Source: CADEEN01 sp031379365 (GTDB lineage: Bacteria > Pseudomonadota > Gammaproteobacteria > Burkholderiales > Burkholderiaceae_C). From it: a stretch of DNA of 19,086 bases. The stretch covers positions 1 to 19,086 of the forward strand of contig JANNFB010000005.1 in NCBI GenBank assembly GCA_031379365.1. The letters are read 5' to 3'. The position numbers and the translations under genes are program-made. This document shows, piece by piece, positions 1-6,161 of this stretch (the stretch's first letter is position 1; every line of letters begins with the position of its first letter). The notes beneath the pieces are model-generated. The model did no database searches, was not told where the DNA came from, and saw only the letters and a list, made by a program, of their open reading frames with translations.

Positions 1-14
1 GGCCCTTCGCCAGG

Positions 15-41
15 CACAAACAGTCCACTGGACTGTTTGTG
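15..41. repeat. Perfect inverted repeat, 13-bp arms, 1-nt centre
   Basis: The arm CACAAACAGTCCA (15-27) is followed by one C and then its exact reverse complement (29-41). It could act as a cruciform, a REP-like element or a bidirectional terminator core. There is no T-run after it, so a simple intrinsic terminator is not favoured. No gene is visible on the left side of the window to relate it to. Confidence 0.8.
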
Positions 42-124
42 TCCGGGCTCAGCCTCAGATGCGCGCTGCACCCGACCCGGCAGCCCCGTTGCGGAGCCTG
101 GGGTGGTGTGCGGGGTGAGGAACA

Positions 125-163
125 CCCAGGCTCCTGCCCGCAAGGCGGCGGGCGGGGCCTGGG
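125..163. repeat. GC-rich imperfect inverted repeat
   Basis: The arm at 125-141 (CCCAGGCTCCTGCCCGC) is nearly the reverse complement of 148-163 (GCGGGCGGGGCCTGGG), with mismatches near the middle of the arm and a short AAGGCG loop. It lies inside the repeat-like non-coding stretch. Function unknown. Confidence 0.55.
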
Positions 164-555
164 CGGGGCGAATCGGCGCCGCCGAGAAGCGCAGGCTGGC
201 CGGCCGCGCGCGTACCCGCGCGCTTCGTGCTCTGACTCGTTGCAGCTGTCCGACCACAGTGAGTGCAGCGAACGGCGGGAGTTCTGCAACGGGGCCGGCC
301 AGCCGAGCATCGCAGGGTACCCGCAGCGCAGCGAAGGGCCAGCCGTTTGAGCTTCGCTCAGGCCGCGCCCGCCGCCTTGCTCGCACCAATGCCAGCACGA
401 AACAGCGGACATGCGCCACCGTCGGCAATGGGCCGTGAGCGGACGCCAATCGCCTGTCCTTGCGCTTTGCCGGCGCAGGTGCGTGGTCACTGTTCCACGC
501 GCATAGGTTGAGCGGGGAGGGATGCGGTGCGGCGCGGTCGATCGATCGCTTCATC

Positions 556-1536
556 TCACAGGTTCAGCTTGAAATACCACCGCACGGAGTGGAAGAACAC
601 CGGCGCGGCAAAGCACAACGGCGCCACGCGGTCGAGCAGGCCGACGGCACCGGTGACGCCGCTGCGGTTGCCCCAGTGGTGCACACCCGCGTCGCGCTTC
701 AAGGCCTTCATCACGAACTCACCGAGCGAGCCGCAGCCGGCGGCGATCAGGGCCATCACGAGGGCCTGGCCGGCCTTGAACGGTGTGATCCAGTAGAGCA
801 GGGCGCCGACCAGGGCGGCCACCCCGGTGCCGATGAGCCAGGCGCGGAAGGAGAAGCTGCGGCTGATCTGGCGCGCGACCGGTCGGCGCCGCAGCCAGCG
901 GCTGGCCAGTTCCTGCACCACTTGCGCCACGCCTGAAACGATGACCAGGAAAAACACCAGGAAGGCGCCTCGGCCTTCGTAGCCCTTGAAGTCCAGTAAC
1001 AGCAACGCCGGAGCGTGCGACAGGCCGTAGACGCAAACCACGATGCCCCACTGGATCTTGGCGTTGCGTTCGAGGAAGCGGTGCGGATCGCCCGCCATCG
1101 CACTGACGACCGGGATGGCGAAGAAGACGTAGACCGGGATGAAGACCGTGAACAGGTCGAAGTGCCGTGTGGCGACGATGGCGTACTGCACCGGCAGCAC
1201 GAAGAAGAAGGCCAGGATGAGGCTGCGGTGGTCGCTGCGCCGGGTGTGCTGCAGGGTGATGAACTCGCGCAGCGCCAGGAAGGAGAACAGGCCGAAGAAC
1301 AGGGTCGCGCCGACCGGCCCGGAGACCCAGGCCAGCCAGAACAGCAGGGTGCCGATCCAGACCGCGCTCAAGTCGCCGCGAAAACGCTGGGCTGCGGCGC
1401 TGCGCGACTCGGCCGTGTCGCGCAGCGAGTACAGGAAGGTGCCCAGGGTGACCAGTATCAGCAGCCCGAACAGGATCACGAACAGCAACGCGACTTGTTC
1501 GTCGACGCCGAGCGCGCGCAAGTCGCGAAAGCTCAT
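556..1536 (-). CDS. CdsA-like phosphatidate cytidylyltransferase, divergent signature
   Basis: 326-residue polytopic membrane protein. Family members make CDP-diacylglycerol from phosphatidate and CTP at the inner membrane. Hydrophobic segments lie at about residues 15-36, 57-92, 106-145, 163-182, 190-212, 232-268 and 305-316. The C-terminal block with ALKRDAGV (278-285) and GLLDRV (299-304), ending in FAAPVFFHSVRWYF, matches the CdsA signature region in position and style. However, the usual Lys-Asp after the KRxxG stretch reads His-His (286-287), the His-Gly-Gly is absent, and the final Asp of the D-R-x-D motif is Ala305. The start codon overlaps the stop of the upstream acyltransferase (ATGA), so the two are probably translationally coupled. 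PlsC plus CdsA-like pairing recalls E. coli YnbB-type loci. Whether this enzyme keeps classical CdsA activity is uncertain; a housekeeping cdsA should exist elsewhere. Confidence 0.85.
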   Translation of the reverse strand: MSFRDLRALGVDEQVALLFVILFGLLILVTLGTFLYSLRDTAESRSAAAQRFRGDLSAVWIGTLLFWLAWVSGPVGATLFFGLFSFLALREFITLQHTRRSDHRSLILAFFFVLPVQYAIVATRHFDLFTVFIPVYVFFAIPVVSAMAGDPHRFLERNAKIQWGIVVCVYGLSHAPALLLLDFKGYEGRGAFLVFFLVIVSGVAQVVQELASRWLRRRPVARQISRSFSFRAWLIGTGVAALVGALLYWITPFKAGQALVMALIAAGCGSLGEFVMKALKRDAGVHHWGNRSGVTGAVGLLDRVAPLCFAAPVFFHSVRWYFKLNL

Positions 1537-2153
1537 GATGTGCGCGGCCTCAGCGCCAGCACGGCTGCCCGCGCGCGCTCGAGGAAGTCGCGTTTGTCTT
1601 CCTCCTCACCCAGGTGCAGTGGCGCGCCGAAGGTCACGGTGCACAGGATGGGCACCGGCACAACTTCGCCCTTGGGCATGACGCGCTGCACGTTGTCGAT
1701 CCAGGCGGGGATCAGCTGCACCTGCGGGAACTGCTGGGCCAGGTGGTAGAGGCCGCTTTTGAAGGGCTGCGGGTCGCCCTTGTTGCTGCGCGTGCCCTCG
1801 GGGAAGATGACCAGCGAGTCACCGCGCGTGAGGGCATCGGCGAGGGGCTCGAGTGGGTCCTGGTCGTCGCTGCGCGTGCGCGCCACGTAAACGGCGTTGA
1901 AGACCTCGCGGGTCAGCCAGTGCTTGAACGGGCTCGAGGTCCAGTAGTCCTTGGCCGCGATCGGCCGGGTCTGGTTGCGCAGGTCTTTCGGCAGCGCAGC
2001 CCAGATCAGCACCCAGTCGAAGTGGCTCTGGTGATTGGCGAAGTAGATGCGCTGCTCGGCCGTCGGCGGACAGCCTTTCCAATGCCCTTGCGTGCCCGTG
2101 ATCAGGCGCGCCAGAAGCGAGAGCAGCAGGCCCATCAGGTCGGCAGCGGACAT
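1533..2153 (-). CDS. PlsC-like lysophospholipid / 1-acylglycerol-3-phosphate acyltransferase
   Basis: 206-residue acyltransferase of the PlsC/LPLAT family, which transfers an acyl group from acyl-CoA or acyl-ACP to a lysophospholipid such as lysophosphatidate. The catalytic H-x4-D motif is NHQSHFD (His41, Asp46) and the acceptor-binding motif is FPEGTR (117-122). A hydrophobic N-terminal segment (about 4-20) suggests membrane association. The length is somewhat short for the family but both core blocks are intact. It is the first gene of a two-gene unit with the CdsA-like gene, overlapping it by four bases; the product of the acyltransferase (phosphatidate) would be the substrate of a CdsA enzyme. 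The start at 2153 has no convincing Shine-Dalgarno sequence, so an internal Met7 start is possible. A paralogue role alongside a housekeeping plsC is likely but not provable here. Confidence 0.9.
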   Translation of the reverse strand: MSAADLMGLLLSLLARLITGTQGHWKGCPPTAEQRIYFANHQSHFDWVLIWAALPKDLRNQTRPIAAKDYWTSSPFKHWLTREVFNAVYVARTRSDDQDPLEPLADALTRGDSLVIFPEGTRSNKGDPQPFKSGLYHLAQQFPQVQLIPAWIDNVQRVMPKGEVVPVPILCTVTFGAPLHLGEEEDKRDFLERARAAVLALRPRTS

Positions 2154-2279
2154 GCGGGCATGCTAACGGCTGGCGCGGGCGGCAACGGCCGCCGCAGCCT
2201 GGGGTTGCCACGGGTTGCGGCACACGGGCGGTGATGGGCGCATTGCTGCCTCCCCGTGCCTCGGAGCCCTTGCTCCGCC

Positions 2280-2302
2280 GCCAATGCCGCCTCGGCGTTG
2301 GC
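2280..2302. repeat. Hairpin in the CAP-lipoprotein / plsC gap
   Basis: GCCAA-T-GCCG, loop CCT, CGGC-G-TTGGC gives a ten-pair stem with one T-G wobble in the 264-bp gap 2154-2417. No T-run follows on the minus strand, so it is at best a weak terminator for the CAP-domain gene. Nothing else in the gap is recognisable as a gene. Confidence 0.35.
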
Positions 2303-2417
2303 GGTCCTGGCGGGATTCGAACGCTGCGCCGCGCTGCCCCCGCAACTTGTCGGCGCAATTCGCGCGCTGGCCGCAGCCCGCTGAACCCTGTCGGCGCGGT
2401 TGTGGGTTGGGCTGCCG

Positions 2418-3080
2418 TCAGCGCGGTCGGGCCAGCGCCATGGTCCAGTAGCTGCGGTAGGTCGTCGCGCTGTTGCCCGCCACGCAGGCCACGGCGATGT
2501 CGACGAAGTTGCCGTTCATGATGTTGGCGCAATGGCCTTCACTGGCCATCCAGCCGTCGACCACTTCGACGACCGTGGCCTGGCCCGCGGCGATGTTTTC
2601 GCCGTAGCCGCTCCAGGCATAGCCCGCAGCGGTGATGCGTTGCCCCGCGCTGCTGCCATCCGAGCCGGTATGGCTGAAGAAGTTGCGTGCCGCCATGTCG
2701 CGCGAGTGGGTATCTGCGGCCAGCCACAGGTTGCTGTTCCAGGCCAGCCCGCCGGCCGGCGCGAAGCCGCCGCGGCTGCCGCACACCGCGCCGGCGTTGC
2801 GGTACTGGTTCACCCGCGTCACGACCGCCGCGCCAAAGTCGGGCAAGCCGCAGGTGCCGGTGGTGACGACCAGCGGGCTCGGACTGGCGCTGCTGCCGCT
2901 GCCGCCCGTACCACCCCCACCGGGCACGGGCGTCGCCGGCGCAGCGGTCGCCGGCGGGGCACCCGCCGCGGCCGGTGCGCTGTCACCGCCGCCGCATGCC
3001 GCCAGCAAGGCGGCCAGTGTGCCGGCGGCCAGGAGGCGGGTGCGCGAACGGGGAGCGTTGTGTCGGGGGCTCTGGTGCAT
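2418..3080 (-). CDS. CAP/SCP-like domain lipoprotein
   Basis: 220-residue exported lipoprotein. A basic N-terminus and hydrophobic stretch end in the lipobox L-A-A-C (Cys29). A Gly/Ala/Pro/Ser/Thr-rich linker follows (about 30-72), then a CAP domain (about 80-218). CAP hallmarks are visible: VNQYR (90-94), LAWN..L..AADTHSRDMA with His125, NFFSHTGSDG (133-142), GYGENIAAG with Glu161, and SEGHCANIMN with Glu181 and His183. These His/Glu residues form the conserved metal-binding cavity of CAP proteins. Bacterial members are secreted or outer-membrane attached, and their molecular activity is mostly unknown. It appears monocistronic, with 117 bp to the end of the phosphoethanolamine transferase gene upstream of it. 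Two Cys pairs (77/100 and 184/199) could form disulfides after export. The start codon choice is moderate; no strong ribosome-binding site is seen. Confidence 0.9.
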   Translation of the reverse strand: MHQSPRHNAPRSRTRLLAAGTLAALLAACGGGDSAPAAAGAPPATAAPATPVPGGGGTGGSGSSASPSPLVVTTGTCGLPDFGAAVVTRVNQYRNAGAVCGSRGGFAPAGGLAWNSNLWLAADTHSRDMAARNFFSHTGSDGSSAGQRITAAGYAWSGYGENIAAGQATVVEVVDGWMASEGHCANIMNGNFVDIAVACVAGNSATTYRSYWTMALARPR

Positions 3081-3197
3081 GGGCCAAGCCTAGCCAACGG
3101 CGTGCTCGCGACGCGTAATCATCGGTAAGGGTCGGGCACCGAACCGCGCGCAGCGTGCGTTGGATCACGGCCGCCGGTGCTGCCGTCGTGAAGCGCC

Positions 3198-4862
3198 CTA
3201 CTGTGGGCGGCAGCCGCGCGTCAGGTCCCAGTCGCCTTCATACAAGCTCGTCCTCACGTCGGCCAGGCCGAGAACGGTGTGGAACAGGTGATCGTGCTGC
3301 GCGGGCGCGGTGCTGCGCTGCTGCAGGCAGGCGCGGTCCAGGCCGACGGTCTGACCGAAGCCGGGGCTCCACCACATCGTCATCGGCACGTGGAGTTGCT
3401 CGCGCGGGGCAATCGCATGCGGGATGCCGTGCAGGAAGAGCCCCTTCTCGCCGAGCGATTCGCCGTGGTCGGAGACGAAGAGCATGGCCGAGTCGACTGT
3501 TGCTGCATGCGCGTCCAGGGTGGTGATGAGAGACGCCAGTACATGATCGGTGTAGAGCACCGCGTTGTCGTAGGCGTTGACGATTTCGGCCACGCTGCAG
3601 CGGCCCAGATCGTCGTGACGGCAGACCGGTGTGAAGCGCTCGAAAGCGCTCGGATAGCGCCGGAAGTAGGACGGTCCGTGGTTGCCCAGCATGTGCAGCA
3701 CCAGCACCTGCACTCCCTGCGCCTTTTGAAGGCGTTCGTCCAAGCCGCGCAGCAGGGCTTCGTCCCAACAGCGGTCGCCCTGGCACAGGCCGGGGGCGGT
3801 CACGTTGCTGACCACCTCGGCCGAGAGGCCCTCGCACACGCCCTTGCAGCCCGACTGGTTGTCGAGCCAGTGCACCGCCACCCCGGCCCGCGCCAGCACA
3901 TGCAGCAGGGACTCGCTGCCACGGATGGTGGCTTCGTCGTAGTTGCGCCGACCGACCGGCGCGAACATGCAGGGCAGCGACACCTCGGTGCTGGTGCCGC
4001 AGGCTGACGTGTCGGGAAAGTTGAGCACCGGCAGCTGGGCCAGGCGGGGCGTGGTCTGACGTGCATAGCCGTTCAGGCCCCAGTTGGCGCCGCGCACGGT
4101 TTCGCCCACCACCACCACCAGCAGCCGCGGCCTGGGCGCACTGGCCCAGCTCGGACCGGGCTTGGCATCCAGGCCGATGGCCTGGCGCGGGCGTGCGGCC
4201 CCCCGGGCGTCGGCAAGCGCCACATTGCCGAGCGACCACAACACGTTGGCCGGCGTGATGAGGTAGCGCACCTCTTTGTGGTTGCGCATCAGCGAGGCCA
4301 GCGGCTGGAACTGCCACAGCAGGCTGCCCACCAGGGTGGCCGCAGCCAGCGCCATGAGAAGGGCGCGCGAGACCAGCGCGCGGCGCCAGGGCCGTCGTTC
4401 GACCCGTGCGCACAGCAACAGAGCGATCGGCAGCACGGCGTACAACAGCAGATCCACCGCCAGCCGAAGCGACATCAACTCGCGCGTCTCGGCCAAGTCG
4501 GTGCGCAGCACGTTGCGCAGCATGCTCGGGTCGAGCACCGTGCCATAGCTGTTCATGAAGTGCGCCGCGCTGGCTGCCACCACGGTCAGCACGGCCAGCA
4601 CCGGCTTGACGCTGTGACGGGTGCTGACCAGGCCGGCAAGCAGCACGTGCAGCGCGACGACCATCACCGCCAGGGCCAGTCCCAGGCCCCAAGCGACGCG
4701 GTCGGGGCTGGCTTGCGCGCGCTCCGCCGCGGCCAGGAAGGCTTGGTTGAAGGCCAAGGCCCAGAACACGGCGGTCCCCAGCACCAGCTGGTCGCTGGTG
4801 GCGCTGTAGCGCGGAAATCTGGCGCGGCCCGGGGCGGTGCCTTGTGGCGTGGACTCAGTCAT
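3198..4862 (-). CDS. eptA: Lipid A phosphoethanolamine transferase (EptA/MCR family)
   Basis: 554-residue inner-membrane enzyme. Hydrophobic segments lie at about 26-45, 57-79, 86-102, 133-152 and 163-185; a periplasmic sulfatase-fold catalytic domain runs from about 245 to the end. The family moves phosphoethanolamine from phosphatidylethanolamine to lipid A, lowering surface negative charge and polymyxin binding. The zinc/nucleophile set is complete: Glu254 in VVGET, the nucleophile Thr292 in CGTSTEVSLPC, His395 in GNHGP, Asp465-His466 in SDHGESLG and His478 in FLHG. Cysteine pairs around the active site (288/298, 339/343, 360/365, 414/422) fit the disulfides of EptA and MCR. It overlaps the upstream esterase by eight bases, so coupled translation is likely. 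Acceptor specificity (lipid A versus core sugar) cannot be read from sequence alone. I see no sign of transfer: base composition matches the neighbours and no mobile element is adjacent. Confidence 0.93.
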   Translation of the reverse strand: MTESTPQGTAPGRARFPRYSATSDQLVLGTAVFWALAFNQAFLAAAERAQASPDRVAWGLGLALAVMVVALHVLLAGLVSTRHSVKPVLAVLTVVAASAAHFMNSYGTVLDPSMLRNVLRTDLAETRELMSLRLAVDLLLYAVLPIALLLCARVERRPWRRALVSRALLMALAAATLVGSLLWQFQPLASLMRNHKEVRYLITPANVLWSLGNVALADARGAARPRQAIGLDAKPGPSWASAPRPRLLVVVVGETVRGANWGLNGYARQTTPRLAQLPVLNFPDTSACGTSTEVSLPCMFAPVGRRNYDEATIRGSESLLHVLARAGVAVHWLDNQSGCKGVCEGLSAEVVSNVTAPGLCQGDRCWDEALLRGLDERLQKAQGVQVLVLHMLGNHGPSYFRRYPSAFERFTPVCRHDDLGRCSVAEIVNAYDNAVLYTDHVLASLITTLDAHAATVDSAMLFVSDHGESLGEKGLFLHGIPHAIAPREQLHVPMTMWWSPGFGQTVGLDRACLQQRSTAPAQHDHLFHTVLGLADVRTSLYEGDWDLTRGCRPQ

Positions 4863-5739
4863 GGCGCGAATTAGATACGCATCCAGGGCCGGCGCCGGGC
4901 TGGCTGCGCGCGCTCAGCTCGAACAGCCAGATCACGGCAGGCCCGAACGCAGCGCGCCAGGCGGCCTCGGTGTGACGGGCACCGGGTTCGATGTGCAGGG
5001 TGTACGCAGCGCCCTGGGACTGCAGCAAAGCCGCCATGCGCTGCGTCGGTTCTGTCATTTGCGGCACCTCGCCGCTGCCGACGTAGAGGTAGATGCGCGC
5101 CTTGTGTGCCGCGGACTGAGTTCCCGCTTGCTCGAACAAGGGCTCGGCCGCCCAGTAAGACGGCGAGAACAACAGCGCCTTGCCGAACACCGCGGGGTGG
5201 CGCAGCACCGCGCTGTGCGAAATCGACGCGCCCACGGACGCACCGCCGATCGCCGTCTGGCCGACCTCGGGCCGGGTGCGGTAGCGGGCATCGATCCAGG
5301 GCTTGACGGTGCGCGCGATGAAGTCGATGTAGGCGTCGCCTTCGACGCGCGGAACCCCGGCGATCGGCCAGGCCAGCATCTCGGCCACCCGGGTGTCGCC
5401 GCCATGGTCGATGCCGACGACGATGGCCTCGAAGCCGTGGCTGCGCGCTAGCGCATTCAGCGTCTCGTCGACACCCCACTCGCCGATGAAGGACGTCGCG
5501 TCATCAAACAGGTTCTGCGCATCGTGCAGGTAGATCACCGGGTAACGGCGCGCGGGCTGGGTCGCGTAAGACGGTGGCAAGTACAGGCGCAGGCCGCGTT
5601 CCCGGTTCAGGCCCGGCATCGCCAGTCGCTCGGCCAGCACCTGCACGTTGGCTTGCGCTGTCGAGGCGCGCTGGGCAACTGCGCCCAGCGGCCAGAGTGC
5701 ACTCGCGCCGGCAATGTCAAGGACACGGCGACGCTTCAT
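4855..5739 (-). CDS. Exported esterase, putative esterase (EsteraseD/Fes-like) alpha/beta hydrolase
   Basis: 294-residue alpha/beta hydrolase of the putative-esterase family (PF00756 type). The N-terminus MKRRRVLDIAG followed by a hydrophobic stretch ending AVAQ looks like a twin-arginine signal, so export is inferred. Family marks: YLHDAQNLFDD (70-80), the nucleophile elbow G-A-S-V-G with Ser168, and a late His256 in GARHTEAAW. The acid residue is probably an Asp or Glu near 223-230 (not certain). Substrates in the family range from enterobactin-like esters to acylated sugars and cannot be assigned here. It is the first gene of a pair; its stop lies inside the start of eptA. No clear ribosome-binding site precedes the ATG. 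A small inverted repeat, TCAACA (5752-5757) / TGTTGA (5774-5779), sits just upstream and could be an operator. Confidence 0.82.
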   Translation of the reverse strand: MKRRRVLDIAGASALWPLGAVAQRASTAQANVQVLAERLAMPGLNRERGLRLYLPPSYATQPARRYPVIYLHDAQNLFDDATSFIGEWGVDETLNALARSHGFEAIVVGIDHGGDTRVAEMLAWPIAGVPRVEGDAYIDFIARTVKPWIDARYRTRPEVGQTAIGGASVGASISHSAVLRHPAVFGKALLFSPSYWAAEPLFEQAGTQSAAHKARIYLYVGSGEVPQMTEPTQRMAALLQSQGAAYTLHIEPGARHTEAAWRAAFGPAVIWLFELSARSQPGAGPGCVSNSRHD

Positions 5740-5838
5740 ACGCAGAGGTGTTCAACAGCATCCATCTGACGGTTGTTGAGCGGCCCGCGACAGTTGTTCG
5801 CCCAGCCGCTCGGCCTCGCGTGCGAGAGATGGCGCGAG

Positions 5839-5940
5839 ATCAGGACGGCGGGGTGGTCTGCTTCGCGAATGTCCCCCGAGTCGGGCTGCGCCCGCCTCTC
5901 CTCCTTGATTTCGCTGCGCAGAGCACCCCACCGTCCTGAT
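5839..5940 (+). repeat. Long hairpin element, copy 1 (REP/MITE-like)
   Basis: A 102-bp unit bounded by 23-nt inverted arms (5839-5861 and 5918-5940) that match at 21 of 23 positions. Inside are the conserved core segments CGCGAATGTCC (5864-5874) and CCTTGATTTCGCTGC (5903-5917), whose GCGAA and TTCGC are mutually complementary. Between them is an apical hairpin CGGGC-TGC-GCCCG. The whole unit folds as one long interrupted stem. Copy 2 lies 46 bp away in the opposite orientation. Confidence 0.8.
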
Positions 5941-5986
5941 CCGACAGGCCTGGGCTGTGCGCGGGTGGAGCGGCGCTGAGACTCGA

Positions 5987-6091
5987 GGCCGGGGCCGGCG
6001 GGTGCCCACCGCAGCGAAATCAAGGGGGGAGCCCTGGGTGCAGCCCAGGGCGGAGGACATTCGCGGAGGCGGGCGCCCGGTGGCCCCGGCC
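5987..6091 (-). repeat. Long hairpin element, copy 2 (opposite orientation)
   Basis: A 105-bp unit. The outer arms 5987-6010 and 6068-6091 match at 20 of 24 positions and include a perfect GGCCGGGGCC / GGCCCCGGCC block. Read on the minus strand, the core 6011-6065 repeats the copy-1 segments CGCGAATGTCC and CTTGATTTCGCTGC, with an apical hairpin CCCTGGG-CTGCA-CCCAGGG on this strand. Arms and apical stem differ in sequence from copy 1 yet stay self-complementary. Together the two copies occupy most of the 422-bp gap between purH and the esterase, which holds no gene I can support. Confidence 0.78.
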
Positions 6092-6140
6092 GGCGCGGTG
6101 CACAGACGTGTAGGAACAAAGGTTAACAATCGGCGACCGG

Positions 6141-6153
6141 CGAAGCCGCTTCG
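6141..6153. terminator. Short hairpin just past purH
   Basis: CGAAGC-C-GCTTCG lies 9 bp beyond the purH stop. It is a compact stem without a strong T-run on the minus strand (a mixed T-rich stretch, ATTGTTAAC, follows about 10 nt later). It is at best a weak terminator for the dusB-fis-purH transcript; the large hairpin elements further on may contribute. Confidence 0.3.
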
Positions 6154-6161
6154 GGGGGGCA

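Larger units (their letters stand above)
1..555. other. Non-coding, repeat-like stretch without a supported gene
   Basis: I see no credible gene here. Open frames exist on the plus strand, but their translations are low-complexity Arg/Ala/Gly/Pro strings with no recognisable domain and they overlap one another in different frames. The stretch contains a perfect palindrome (15-41), a GC-rich inverted repeat (125-163), and a block at about 240-345 that alternates short GC-rich and purine-rich motifs. From memory, that block resembles the composite intergenic repeats found between genes in Comamonadaceae and Rubrivivax-type genomes. The repeat assignment is inference; only the palindromes are directly visible. 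The downstream end of the CdsA-like gene lies at 556. Confidence 0.5.

Noticed and set aside
37..438. 133-codon open frame at the left end
   Set aside because: Low-complexity translation with no domain, starting inside the palindrome and overlapped by other open frames in repeat-like sequence.
2300..2345. tRNA-like T-loop (GTTCGAATCCC on the minus strand)
   Set aside because: The flanking bases do not form a T-stem, and no anticodon arm or acceptor stem can be built around it.
3198..4862. Acquired mcr-type resistance gene
   Set aside because: The active site matches EptA/MCR enzymes, but base composition matches the neighbours, it is coupled to a neighbouring gene, and no insertion sequence or plasmid feature is adjacent; it looks chromosomal and intrinsic.
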